A stretch of 64,000 nt of DNA, from positions 310,001 to 374,000 of the forward strand of contig JAKLMB010000018.1 of NCBI GenBank assembly GCA_022813625.1. Direction: 5' to 3'. How positions within the stretch are numbered: position 1 is the first letter of the stretch; each line of letters opens with the position of its first letter. Of the stretch, positions 23,506-35,061 are shown in pieces. The notes beneath the pieces were generated by a model. That model saw only the letters and a list, made by a program, of their open reading frames with translations. It did no database searches and was not told where the DNA came from. Both the position numbers and the translations under genes were made by a program. Source of the stretch: Aaosphaeria pasadenensis (lineage: Eukaryota > Ascomycota > Dothideomycetes > Pleosporales).

Positions 23506-25647
23506 ATGAACAACCAACAGCAGCAGCAGGGCAATCGCCTGCAGCTCAACTTCGGCTTGGGCGGTGGTGGTAATCGAGACCAATATAACCAAGACCGTGG
23601 ACCGGCATTCCCCACCACTCCCTCTACCTTCCCGCAACCCGTATACCCCAATCAGGCTGGCCAACAGGAGGTATGGGGAACGCAACAGCAGAACAATGGG
23701 TTTGGCTACTTCATGGGCGGGAACCCGTACCAGCAGCAAGCCCAGCAGGGACAATACCAGGGGCAACAGGGAAATTTGCAAGCCCCCAACCAGCGACAAT
23801 TCAATGATGCTGCCAATGGTCTGGTCCATCAGCTCTCCCACCAGCATCTCGGCGGTGGAGGTGGCCGCTCTGGCAGCCCATATGGTGGACGCCAACCTTC
23901 TCCTGGCCAGCAGCGCCCTCGTACAGCCGGTGACCGAGGCCACCAGCAATACGGAAGCTATCTGTCTCAACAGGTGCCCAGGCAACCCTCCCTCAATGAC
24001 GAAGAGCCCCCGGCAAAGGACCCAAATCTTTACAGTGAGAACATTCGACGACAGTCACAATTGTCCGTAAACCTCGTCAGCACTTTCTTCAAGGATAGCG
24101 TTCAGCGAGCACGCGACCGAAACCAGAGGTAGGTTTGAGAGTGCCACAGTGCTTGAATCGCCAACTGATTATAATCCAGAGCGCTGGAGCTGGAAGCAAT
24201 CATGAAGGACCCCTCCTATTCCGACAACCGCAGAGCTCAGAAGGTCGCCAGCATGCGTCGGGCAGAAGCAGAGTATCTACGTTTCTTGCGGACAAAGGAG
24301 AGGCCAGAGAACTTCTCTACATTGAAGATCATTGGCAAGGGTGCCTTCGGAGAGGTTAAACTCGTCCAGAGGAAGAATGATGGCAAGATCTATGCGCTCA
24401 AGTCGCTTGTGAAATCCGAGATGGTATGCGGCTTCAATCGTCACCTCATTGGTGAACGACACAACTGACAAAATTGTACAGTTCAAGAAAGACCAATTAG
24501 CCCACGTCCGCGCCGAGCGAGATATTCTCGCCGAGTCTGACAGCCCTTGGGTCGTTAAGCTCCACACTACCTTCCAAGATACTACATTCCTGTACATGCT
24601 GATGGAGTTCTTGCCTGGTGGTGATTTGATGACTATGCTCATCAAGTACGAGATTTTCACAGAGGACATTACTCGTTTCTACATGGCCGAGATCACTCTT
24701 GCAATCGAAGCTGTACACAAACTTGGCTTCATCCACCGGTAATATCTGCCCGACGTTCGACGTGGATAATTTACGTTCGTAAACTAACTATTTCCAGTGA
24801 TATCAAGCCTGACAATATCTTGCTAGACCGTGGTGGCCACATCAAGCTAACTGATTTTGGTCTGTCTACTGGTTTCCACAAAGAGCACGAGGCTTCTTAC
24901 TACAAGAAGTTACTCCAGGGCGGGGCACACAAGTCTGCGAGGGATAACCGAAACTCGATGAACTTGGACCAGATCCATCTGACTGTTAGCAACCGTGCCC
25001 AGATCAACACTTGGAGGAAGTCTCGACGACAGCTTGCATACTCGACCGTAGGCACGCCTGATTACATCGCTCCGGAGATTTTCAGTGGCCAGGGTTACGA
25101 TTTCGGATGCGATTGGTGGTCTGTTGGTACGATCATGTTCGAATGTTTGATCGGTTGGCCGCCATTCTGCGCCGAAGAGCCGCATGACACATACCGCAAG
25201 ATTGTCGATTGGCCTCGCAACTTGCATTTCCCACCCGACCAGCAATTGGGTGCAGAGGCGGAGGACTTCATCAAGCGGTGAGTTTGCATTCGTTGTTATC
25301 TTAACTTTGATAGGTGCGGGATCTAACGTTACACTAGCTTGATCTGTGATGCCGAGCATCGCCTCGGTCGCAACGGTGGAGCTCATGGTGCCTACGAAAT
25401 CAAGCAGCATCCATTCTTCCGTGGCGTACAGTGGGATGGTCTCCGCCGTATTCGCGCACCGTTCGAGCCTAAGCTCCAGTCCAACATCGATACGCAGTAC
25501 TTCCCCATCGACGAGATCGACCAGAACGACACCAGCGCTGCCCTCCGCGCCCAGACCGCACAGGCAGGTGACGATGTCGCGGCCGAGATGAGCCTGCCTT
25601 TCATCGGATATACCTACAAGCGCTTCGACGCATTCCGTGGTACTTAA
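23506..25647 (+). CDS. cot-1: NDR-family Ser/Thr kinase Cot-1 (Cbk1/Orb6)
   Basis: Exons are 23506-24128, 24180-24423, 24482-24738, 24798-25277 and 25338-25647, giving 637 aa. The first in-frame ATG is used; an earlier GTG at 23431 is not credible. The Gln/Gly-rich N-terminus is disordered. The Mob-binding region spans about 185-245 (LVSTFFKDSVQRARDRNQR onward). The kinase domain starts near 251 with IGKGAFGEV; HRDIKPDN, crossing an intron, is at about 373-380; then DFG, a long basic NDR-type insert, and STVGTPDYIAPE near 456-467. The hydrophobic motif FIGYTYKRF lies near the C-terminus. NDR kinases with Mob2 control polar hyphal growth and septation. The adenine/substrate and regulatory elements all look intact. 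Confidence 0.96.
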
Positions 25648-26949
25648 TTGTAACGCAAAACGATGTTGCATGGCCTTGCATGAGCTACGACGAACCTTTC
25701 CCGAGCACTCTCCTTTTATTCAGTGATAAACTAGAAGATTTCGCTTCCGGTAACCCCCCACCCTCGCATATGCCACCTTAGATGAGAATCGATGCAAGGT
25801 CTAGGCCAATTGTTTTGCTGCGCTTTGCTGCGCTTTGCTGCCCTCTCCCTCACATGCACCAACTGCGTTCTTCTTTCAACGGCCTTATTATGTGTGGCGG
25901 CGCAACGATGGATCACGGACGGGACGCTTGAATGCATATCCAGAAGAGGTGTCTTAGGTGAACGGGAAATGTGAAAATTTCTAGAAAACATTTGATTTGA
26001 GTATGAGCGGCATTGTCGTTGACGGACGTAACTAGTTCTGGGTGGCATGGTACGCATGGTATATACTCCTTTTTCAACACACACTGGGAGTTGGGTCAGA
26101 AGCATCGAGTGTAGGAATCTCTTCGAGTACAGGGTTCCGTGGATAGGCGGGCGGGAATCCTTTTCCACTTGAATGATGGCTGCATTTCCAAAGAGGCATC
26201 GAATGATTGATAGGCATCCCGGGCGTGACCTCTTTTCCTTGACTCTTTGTTTTTTCAAAGCTTTTTGTTTCTGGGGCATATTTGAGCGGGCCAAGCAGGC
26301 ATATATCATCTTGCGTTATCACACACATCATTGCATCCAACGAAAGAGTCAATTGAATCAAGAAATTCACAGATCAAACGATATTAGATCGAACCAGTTC
26401 AAGATAAAACATGTTCTCGCGACATCACGTTTATTATACACCCTTCGACATCTCACATCTTACACATCCTTCGACATCACCTCTGTAAAGGGACCGAAAA
26501 TTGAATCTAAGTTTTTTTTCCTTCTATTTAATGATTACTTTCATTTTCAGTGGGGTATTTGGCCGAGCGCCTTCGATCTGGAGCCCCGAGCCGTAAGGTA
26601 TCATATCTGTTCATTTGATCGCCTGGTCTCCTTTCCGTTCGCTCGGCCTTAGTCTTGGTCTATCCTCCGGGATCGTGGGTGTGAATGTTGTGTTGCGGGT
26701 ATTGTATATGTGTGTGATCGTGCGCTTCGAGTTGTCCCCTTCCCGCTACGTGCTCGTTCATCCATGCCAGGCATCCATAATCGATCTTCTCCAAATCACC
26801 GCTCCCTTTCTCCTACCCGCCAGACCCCTGTCGTCCTTCGAAAATGACGTCGCCTGTCCATCCTTGAGAGCTTGTCTTGCGCAAACCGTTGCCGCCGACG
26901 TCCGTCATTATCGATTCGGTCGCGGCCGTTCGTCGTGGTTGAGGTTTGC
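25648..26949. other. 1.3 kb convergent intergenic region, no gene seen
   Basis: It lies between the stop codons of cot-1 (+) and rpb12 (-). It contains three copies of a GCTGCGCTTT-like unit near 25815-25845. The 192-codon minus frame at 25731-26309 starts without a family match and has no plausible splice partner. Confidence 0.5.
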
Positions 26950-27338
26950 TCAGCGAGCTTCAAACTGCACCATACTGCACACAAATCTCCGTCAGCAAAA
27001 GCTCTCATGTTCCCAACGTACTCCCATCTCTCCCTTCCCCTCCATTCACCACACCAACATCCCTCCCCCCCGTCTGTCTTCCCATCTCCCTCGTCCGTCC
27101 ACTCGAAAGAAAAGAAAGAGAGAGCCACTAAAACTCACCGGTTCGTCCTCTGCTTATACAGCACACGGTGCCCGCAGTTCTTGCAGCGGATGGGCTCGCC
27201 GCGCTTGAGCGCGACGGGCGAGTCGCAGTCGCCGCACGTGTACTCGACGGCGCGGGAGCGGTCGTCGGTGATCGAGCCAGTCTGCGCGGCGCCGGTGTTG
27301 GATGCGCCGGTGTTGGAGGCGGGGTTGTAGGAAGACAT
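26950..27338 (-). CDS. rpb12: RNA polymerase I/II/III common subunit Rpb12 (RPABC4)
   Basis: Exons are 27338-27139 and 26974-26950, separated by a 164-nt intron (GTGAGT..GCAG), giving 74 aa. The zinc ribbon has Cys35-x2-Cys38 (YTCGDCDS) and Cys52-x2-Cys55 (RCKNCGHR), then VLYKQRTNR. The 25-nt last exon supplies MVQFEAR and the stop, completing the near-universal Rpb12 ending. Without it the frame reads into the intron at a TGA. Rpb12 is a small structural subunit shared by the three nuclear RNA polymerases. The first 25 residues carry an NTGA(S) repeat that is not part of the fold. Confidence 0.95.
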
Positions 27339-28415
27339 TGTGTTTTGTTTGCTTTGAAGGAGGGGTTGGGAGGTTGGTGGGTGTGGTGAGGGTGAGGTTG
27401 TGGGTGGAAGTGTGAATGAAAGAAGGAAGTATGGAAGGAAGGAAGAAAGAGAGATTGATAATTATTTTGGCGGCGGGAGGCGGAGGGATGAAGAGGGTGG
27501 TTTAGCCGGGGTTGGACCGGCGGAGCACGGGGTGTGATTGGTGGAGTTGGGGTTTGGGTGAACGTCTGGACATAAATGGAGGAATATGATTATTGCGAGT
27601 AGACGTTAGATGCTTATTCTTGCAATGCTTTCTAGATTGAAATGCAAAGAGATTTGTTCACAGAAAGTTGGGTCAAGTAAGATGGATTCAAGGTTTGGAG
27701 TAGATGCTGTGTGCTCGTGCTTGGAAAGTGAGTTGGCTACGTGAGATGATGGTGTTAGACTACGGTATGCCGGAGTAGAGAGGTCTGTTTGAAGGTGTTG
27801 GTTACAGTAATTTTTCCTATTTTTCTACGAGTAACGTCTATCAATGTACGGAGTGTACTCCATGGTCACTTGTAAATGTAAGGTGTTGTAGGTTAGCAGT
27901 CCCCAGAGTATGGTCAATGGTCAATGGGTAGCGAGACGGGAGACGGAGCCAATCGGAATGCTGGACAGCCTCTCCTTCCTACCAAGTACTGACCTGCACG
28001 TGCAAAAGGGTGCAGCCCGTCGCCGAGTAATAATAACTTGAACCTCCCACCCTGCACTCTGCACTGCCCATAAGTGCGTTGGCATGGCAGCAAGCTACAG
28101 CCAACAACACAATCTACCCCATTACGTCTACCCATAGTTCGCCATTCAACTGCTGCTCTACATCATCTAAGAATATATTGTACGTACTACAATGGTTCCC
28201 GTCCGACTTGCATGATCGCTCTCACCCATTCGTCCAAACACTTACCATTGTTTACAGTTGCTCTTCGGCTATCTTGTGCCTCTCCAGATCGTACTCGTAC
28301 CATCACCTGTCGATATCGATAGCGACCTCGTAGTACGACGATCATCTTTCCATTCCACTCGCCGCCAGGCGCATTCCTTCCACAACCCTCGAATCCAAAC
28401 ACCAATTCCTCAAGA
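27339..28415. promoter_or_regulatory. Divergent promoter region rpb12 / GPI-type surface protein
   Basis: 1.08 kb between divergent starts. Purine-rich GGAAGGAA/GAAAG stretches lie just upstream of rpb12 on the + strand (about 27415-27455). No gene, repeat family or RNA is seen. Confidence 0.45.
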
Positions 28416-29264
28416 ATGCGGCATGCGCTCCTGCCCTTCTTCCTCCCGCTCGCCCTCGCGACCGCAGCCCCGGACCTGCTCGCCGACTTCATCCCACCGC
28501 TGACCGAGACCGCACCAACATTGGACAATGAGACAGTCGCCGACGGCACCCTCGAGCTCATGAAGCGTCAATCAGGCGGCTGCTCACAGGGCTACTACGC
28601 CTGCGTGAACCTCAACGCCCCGGGACTCTGCTGCCGCACGAACCAAATCTGCGCTCTGGACAACGCCAACCATGTTGCGTGCTGCGACCAAGGAAGCCAA
28701 TGCACCGGCACCATCAAGCCCGTAGGATCGCAACCGACGAACCTGCCGACCAGCTCCTCGCTCCCGCCCACGACAGTAACCACGCAGAACCCGTTCGCGA
28801 CCATCACGACGACCGCCAACCCGTCCTTCATCCAGACGCCCAACACCGGCGCCTACGTCCGCTCGACGGTACCCAATGAGTTCTACCCCTTCGCCTTCAT
28901 ACCCACTACTTACACAAATGCAGCCGCGTGTTCTTCAGCTTATAGTACGTGCCAGGCAGATGCTGCAAGCTGCACTGACGCCCTAGCAAACGGCCGCCAG
29001 GGCGTCACCGTGAGCGCGCCCGACGGCGCCGGCGCCGTCATCACCGCTGTCCCGAGTCTGGGACCCCTCAGCGCGAGCTCCATATGTCAGAGTCTCAGTA
29101 GTAGAGCCTGCTACGAACTCGACGTACGAGCCTGTGCGGCCTTCGGTAATGGCGGCGGCGGCGGTGGGGGATCTGGCGCCGCGGGGACGAAAAAGTGCAG
29201 AGAGCTGTATGGCGGCGTTGGGGCTGGGATCGCGGTCGTCGGTATTGCGGGCCAGATCCTGTAG
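28416..29264 (+). CDS. Cys-rich, predicted GPI-anchored surface protein
   Basis: Single exon, 282 aa. A signal peptide (MRHALLPFFLPLALATAAP) is followed by a short propeptide ending in a dibasic KR (about residues 50-51, LMKRQSGG), a probable Kex2 site. Then comes a compact cluster with CSQGYYACVN, GLCCRTNQICALD and ACCDQGSQC, a Thr/Pro/Ser-rich O-glycosylation stretch, and a second Cys region (AACSSAYSTCQADAASC.. SICQSLSSRACYELDVRAC). The C-terminus has a Gly-rich spacer and a weakly hydrophobic tail (GVGAGIAVVGIAGQIL), compatible with GPI attachment. It probably sits in the cell wall or plasma membrane. The family is widespread in filamentous fungi; its function is not known to me. Confidence 0.85.
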   Translation: MRHALLPFFLPLALATAAPDLLADFIPPLTETAPTLDNETVADGTLELMKRQSGGCSQGYYACVNLNAPGLCCRTNQICALDNANHVACCDQGSQCTGTIKPVGSQPTNLPTSSSLPPTTVTTQNPFATITTTANPSFIQTPNTGAYVRSTVPNEFYPFAFIPTTYTNAAACSSAYSTCQADAASCTDALANGRQGVTVSAPDGAGAVITAVPSLGPLSASSICQSLSSRACYELDVRACAAFGNGGGGGGGSGAAGTKKCRELYGGVGAGIAVVGIAGQIL

Positions 29265-29843
29265 GCTTCAACGTTATGTCATGGCAGGTTTCTTTGCACG
29301 TCTTCTTTTATTTGGTTCTCTGATTCTATGTCGATATGTGGGGATTCTTCTTCTTTTCATTTACTGATTGAGGTATATAAGGGCGAGGGCTCTTTCTTTT
29401 CTGGATGCTTTTGCTCGCATGGCGTAGGAGTTAGGTTAGGATAGGATAATGTAGGGTCAGTCGACGTGAGGTCGTTCACCCCTACAACAAAAAGGGGGGA
29501 TGATAATGACTTTGCCCGAAAAGAGGGAGGGAGGAACGGAGGATTGAATTGAATTGAATTGACGATGGCTTTGAGCAAATTTGTGTCCTGGTTGTCATGT
29601 GTGAAGTCTGACATCAAGCCTTTTGAATTCCACTAACTGTGTATCTATTCGAAGACATCTATAGATGCTTTCGGTGTTACATTATGCAGGAGTGGCTGCC
29701 ATAGAACGGCAAGAGACACGATGAAGCCAAGTCCGACGACACTGATAGTATAAGAACAGGAAGTATTAAATTCATCGTAACCGTTATGATATATCTATCT
29801 ATGTGTGCATGATGGCTATATAGAATTCATTCATCGCTCTCTT
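29265..29843. other. Convergent 3' intergenic region
   Basis: 0.6 kb between the GPI-type gene (+) and vps11 (-) stop codons. I see no gene. A small GAATT repeat lies near 29545-29560. Confidence 0.45.
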
Positions 29844-32800
29844 TCACTCCGCACTCCCCACGCCCATGACACCCCTTCCAAACCACTCACTAACAATAGC
29901 AAACCCGTCTCTCCCCCTCTTTAACGCATCCAAAAACATGTCATGCCGCTCCGCACTCTCGACCTGCGCTCTCCTGATCGCCCTGACAGTTTGGTTCTGC
30001 TGGCTGCAGAGCGGACACTCGACAGCCTCGTCCTCGACGTCCTCATCGGTGCTCAGGCAGCGCTGGTGGTAGCTGTGTTTGCAGAGGAAGTGCACGACGG
30101 GGAGTTCGAGGGGCTGGCTGCAGACCTTGCAGCGGGTGGCTTGGAAGACTTCGGGTTTAGTGTTGAGCTTGTCGAGCTCGGCCTGCCTGGCCTCCGTGTC
30201 GGCGCGGAAGGTCTGGATGGTTTGCCGGTTAGTGGCGATTTCCTGGCGTTCGCGCTCGATGGTCGTGGAGAGGTATTGCTTGATCATTCCCATGGTTGCT
30301 ACGCCGTTTGTGCTTAAGGTCTGGATGACTTGGAGTGGTGCCATGAGGCCGTCTTGGTCGATCTTCTTGAGTACGGAGTCCAGTTCGTCGCCTGCCTCTG
30401 ACAGAATCTCTGGGTCTGAAGTGAAGTAGGCCAACGCGGCTGGGTAGAGCGCAGGCTCTACGGGCCCGTACTTCCTGAGCGCGCGGATGGCGCCCTGGGT
30501 GTCTTTCACGGACGTATACGAGCGGAATATGTCGAAGTGTAGACCTTGCTGCTCGCGCACCAGTATGGTGCCGTCTCGGAAATTGGTGAGATGTGAGAGC
30601 AGGAGGACGTTGGACGTGTCGATGGGGATGTTCTTTCCTTCTACGAGTTTCTTTGCTTTGTCCTCCCACGCTTTCTTCTCGCCGTCCTTTTTCAAAGAGG
30701 CAGTGTGGAGATACATTTCGAAAAGGGTGGTGTAGAGGTCCACCTTGTCGTCTTCACGGAGGTTTTCGGAGTTGATGCAGGCCTCCAGAAATACGATGAG
30801 TTCTTGTGAGTGGTCTACAAAGGCAGAAAATGCAGTTCGTGGCTTTGGGATTTTGTATTCTGGTGCCGGTTCGTCGTCGTTCGTCTCAATGATCTGGGCT
30901 TGACTCATTATGGATTTCGACTCGCTCCCAGCTGGCGGTGAAGAAACCGAGCTGACATTCATATAAGGAAGCGGAAGCAATGCAGCGAGGTTCTGCACGG
31001 CATTGGAGGCGGCACTGATGCCCATGCCCATTCCGGAGGACACGGGCGCATTGGGGATCACGATGGCATCCTTCTTAGGTCGGAAAGTACCGGTATAGTA
31101 GTCGATAAATAGTTGCGTAGTATCCTTTGGACATTCCTGGAGGAGAACAGTGGCATACTTCAGGAGGTTGTGATACGCTACTTCGGGTTCTAAGCGCCAT
31201 ATGTAGGCCAGTGCTTCTGCATATCGCTTCGAGTCTTCGATGAGGATGTCTACGACAAGCTCGTGCTCACCATGCTTGCGAGCCAAATATGCTGCTTGGT
31301 CATGGTATCCACCTTGGCGACACATAGATATGGCAGTATCGAGGTCGAATTTGAGATCACCTGGAGACTTGATGAATTCTTCGAGCTTATCGACGTCCTT
31401 GAGTTTTGCGTAACAGTTCAGCAACAACGTAGTGTGGTCTGAGGTCGCTTTGTGATGGTCATGTAGTTCTTCCAGGTATTCGATGAGATTGTGGATCCTT
31501 TGAGTATCCAAGAACTATATCAACGTTAGCCCTGCGCAAATGAATAAGCTCGGTCTGCTCACCTTGCGTATGACCTGGGATGGTTCAGTGTTGTCAATTG
31601 CTTTCAGGTATTGTTGCATAGCTGTATCGTAGTCTTGCTTCTGATACAGATAATCACCAAACTTGCGAAGAATGACATTCTGCTGTGAGGAATCCAACCC
31701 AGCCTTTTGTGCAAGATTGATAGCTAAGACGTAGAGATTTCTTTGATACAGGATATCGAGCTTTTGATTAAAAGGTTTCTCATGGTATCGGAAAATCTAC
31801 ATTAAAGTTAGATGGTGCTTGGTAGGAAGGGGGCATGGTACCAACTTTTCCATCTGTCGTCAGGACGAAGAGGTCGCCCCATTCAGAGACTACGGCCTTG
31901 ACCTGAGAAGATAGCTGTTCTTGATGTGCCACAAACCGCAGCTCAGTATTGAGAAGAGTGAATGTGGATGTGTTGAAGACGTCACTTGCTCCCACACCGA
32001 AGGCCCGAAGTGCGCTTGATCGTGGCATTGCATTAGACTTGGGCGGTGAGACTATGACGATATAGTCTTTGAAGATTGATATCATCTTCTTCTCGCCCTC
32101 GTATGCAAAAGGGGGCCCTCTGCCATGGAGTCCATAGGTGTAGAAGGCGTCATTGCGCGCCACAACCACATCGCGAGTCGATTTGTCCACAGCCATACAG
32201 TATGCGTCGCACCCATGCTCATCGAGGGTCTTTGCAGGCTGGCCCTGGCCTCTTCCAGATATTACGAGTGTCAGGATTCGATTCGTCGTCGCGATGTATA
32301 AAGTCGTTATGCTACCCTCGCGGAGCTCGATGCCAGTGATGGGCTCCTCCGATTCGAACACGGTACGTTGCCTCGCGCCTCGGTCGTGAATCAAATCACC
32401 CCTGACAACTGTCACAGCGCCATTTGCGAATCCTACAGCAAGTTGGGACAAGTCCTCTAGCGCCGCGAAAGCAGATATGGGGAATTGCTTTCGTCCGTTG
32501 TGTATGGTGAGCGTGCTCTGACACCGCGGAATGCCCGTCTTCTTTTCCAATTTATCCAAAGCCCACACCTTGAGTACAGGCTCGTTCGACAGATCTTCCG
32601 ATATCGTGACAAGCAGTGCCGTTCCCGAGACTTGCTTCATGTGTGTGATTGCGCCGGTTTCATGCGCCTTGAACGAGCGCACGACCTTGAAGGCCTGAGA
32701 TACAATGCGAACGACGCCATCCGAGCTGCCGAAGAAGATGCTTTCCGATCCTGATATTACAGATGTTATATTGCCCGGCTATAAGATGTGAGTTCAACGT

Positions 32801-32966
32801 GGTTATTGTACATGGGAACGGACAGCGTACTTCGGATAGGAATGAGCTCTCGTCGTCGGGAAGCTTGACTTGGGTGACGTCGAAGAATTTGAATTGCCAC
32901 TATGAACGAGGGTCAGCTTGATACCTAAGAAAGAGAACAATACGTTTGTACCGGAGTCACAGCCAT
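29844..32966 (-). CDS. vps11: HOPS/CORVET tethering subunit Vps11 (Pep5)
   Basis: Exons are 32966-32952, 32899-32831, 32778-31846, 31796-31563 and 31514-29844, giving 973 aa. The 15-nt first exon (MAVTP) joins WQFKFFDVTQVKLPDDE, the conserved Vps11 opening. The N-terminal half is a beta-propeller-like region (FFGSSDGVVRIV, LTTDGKIFRYHEKP across an intron). The middle is alpha-solenoid (NLYVLAINLAQKAGLDSSQQ, AYIWRLEPEVAYHNLLKYA). The C-terminus carries a RING-H2 finger starting CKVCSQPLELPVVHFLCKHS and ending CPLCSQQ. Vps11 is a core subunit of both tethers acting at endosome and vacuole membranes. The third intron has a slightly unusual GTTGGT donor. Divergent from yra1/mlo3. Confidence 0.95.
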
Positions 32967-33547
32967 AATTGTCACCAGTCCATACTCGCAGCGTCGGAAA
33001 GCTGCAGGCGGAAGCTATGGTGACGGTCCTGGAGCTCGAGCAGGTGGGAGCGGGCCAAGCTACGGTTGCGCGCGCCTTTCCTAGCCAATCGCTGCTCCCT
33101 TAGCGCTTACACGACTGAGGCTGAGTGTTTTCATCATGTGATCTGGCCCTTCGCGCTTTGGGCTCCATCCCTTTCTGCTGCCTTCACTTGTTCTCCCGCG
33201 ATCCTTTCTTCTCTCCTTCATCCTCTTCATCACCCAAACATCTGAGGCCCAACTCCAGTGAACGGCTTCCGTCTCCAGCTTTTCTACTTCATTTCTCAAC
33301 GTCTATTGAGACTCTTATCTGCCCTTTTTTTCAACCCTGCAAACCCGTAACGGTTGCAAGTTTACTTTGCCCCCCAACGAGCGCGTCATCATCCAAGCTT
33401 GCGTTGTCGTACTCTCATCACATTCTCTGCCAAACAAACCATCCACCTTCAAATTCTATTACCACTAATATCAACTCCTCTCGCCAACTCCCCGCCTCTC
33501 TAATCTTACCAAACCACCCATCACCAACTCTCACTACAACCATCACC
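32967..33547. promoter_or_regulatory. Shared divergent promoter vps11 / yra1-mlo3
   Basis: 581 bp separate the two start codons. The half next to yra1/mlo3 (about 33140-33547) is CT-rich and has no ATG after 33135, consistent with an mRNA leader. Individual promoter elements are not assigned. Confidence 0.5.
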
Positions 33548-35061
33548 ATGTCTACCGGAAAACTCGACCAGTCCCTCGACGATATCCTCAAGACCCGTCG
33601 CCAGTCTTCGCGACGTGGTCGTGGCAGCCGCCGTCCTGGCACCGGCCGCCCCGCTGCCACCGAAGCCCCCGTCGGTGGAGTTCAGAAGGCCACGAGGCCC
33701 GCGAAGCAAGCCAAAGGTGGCGCCGCCGCATCTATCCCTACCGCAGGAAGCGGCGAATCCAAGATCATGATCTCCAACTTGGTATGTTCTATTTAATGAT
33801 GTTACATTACGCTTGCTGACTGTATACAGCCTTTGGACGTTGAAGAGTCGCAACTCAAGGTATGTAAGACCTACGTCGGTCTTTGAACCTACGCTTGTAT
33901 CGCATTTGGAATGCAAATGCGAGTCCTACGATGTCGAGCATTATTTCCTCCGCCGCCTGGTTTGGGATGCAATCACACTGTCCACCGCGACATGAAAGCG
34001 CTGTAGTTCCATAATGGCATCCGTGTCTGGCAAACACGACGAGTCTAGAACTCCGCACGCCGTGAGCAACCACCAAGAGCAGAGCGTGAGATGTTATCAT
34101 GACCCAGAATGCCGGCTGGATACAGCGAGGGCAGTGGTGATACGATGAGAACATAATCCTGTTGGCTGAAATGCGCAGAATTATGAAAGGGGCGATCGAG
34201 ACTGAAAAGTCATCAAGAGAGAGGGTTCAACTTGGCAGGGACACATTGGGCACTTACGTCCCCGCGAACACCTCTTGGAACTCACTCGGAATCACTGCTG
34301 GCCTCGCTGCTTGCCTCGCTGATATGAAGGAAACTTCTGCATTGGAGCATGATCCTCCTCGGATCAGATTTATCGAACCATTCGATCTTTGGGCGATTTT
34401 GTCTAACTTGACTTCCATCCTGGACTCGTTGCTTCTGGCGTTGCTTTATCCGTTTCCGAGAAGTTTTTTTCCTTGCGACGACGACTAATACCCCATTGTA
34501 GGATTACTTTAGCTCCGCCATGAATGTTGGCAGGCCAAAGCGCGTCATGATGCAATACGGACCCAACGGACGCAGCCTTGGAGCCGCAACCGTCATCTTC
34601 AGCAAGCCTGACCAAGCTGCTAAGGCCGTCAAGGCACTGGACAATGTCCGTATCGACAACCGCCTCTTGAAGGTTGAGGTCCTCGTCAGCGCTGCCAACG
34701 CGCCGGCGCCCGCCCCTGTGGCCTCACTTGCTGACCGCGTCACGTATGTATCCCGAACAACCGATGAAAGAAACCAGAAGCTCATCCCATGAACAGTCAA
34801 GCCAAGAAGGATAAGCCCAAGCCGGCTACCGCTACCAAGGCAGCTGCTGCCGGTCCCCGTGGCGCAAACAACAAGCGCGGACGAGGTCGTGGCCGTGGAG
34901 GCCGAGCTCCCCGTGACAAGAAGAAGACCGTGGAGGAGTTGGACGCTGAGATGAACGACTACTTCCCAAGCGCCGAGGGTGGTAACGATGCCATGGTTAC
35001 CAACGGTGGAGCGGCCGCCCCTGCTGCTGGAGACATCAACATGGACGACGAGACATTGTGA
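33548..35061 (+). CDS. mlo3: mRNA-export adaptor of the REF/ALY family (Yra1/Mlo3)
   Basis: Exons are 33548-33781, 33830-33859 (30 nt), 34502-34743 and 34797-35061, giving 256 aa. The N-terminus has the REF-type motif KLDQSLDDILKTRR followed by an Arg/Gly-rich stretch. One RRM (about residues 72-150) reads KIMISNLP, then YFSSAMNVGRPKRVMMQYGP, GAATVIFSKPDQAAKAV and RLLKVEVL. A basic RGRGRGRGG segment and the C-terminal REF motif KTVEELDAEMNDYF follow. These proteins link spliced, THO/TREX-bound mRNA to the Mex67 export receptor in the nucleus. The second intron is 642 nt, far longer than its neighbours, and interrupts the RRM. Confidence 0.95.
33860..34501 (+). other. Unusually long intron inside the RRM of yra1/mlo3
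   Basis: Donor GTATGT, acceptor TTGTAG, with a branch-point-like ACTAAT near 34484, 12 nt from the acceptor. At 642 nt it is several times the other introns in the window. It is not a multiple of three and contains stops, so retention would truncate the protein inside the RRM. I found no clear box C/D snoRNA. The 108-codon frame at 34162-34488 has no family signature. Confidence 0.85.

Noticed and set aside
25731..26309. 192-codon minus-strand frame between cot-1 and rpb12
   Set aside because: Atypical composition, no motif and no splice partner; it probably overlaps 3' UTRs.
34162..34488. 108-codon frame inside the yra1/mlo3 intron
   Set aside because: No domain or homology that I recognise; the intron is clearly defined by the split RRM. 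A nested gene is not supported.
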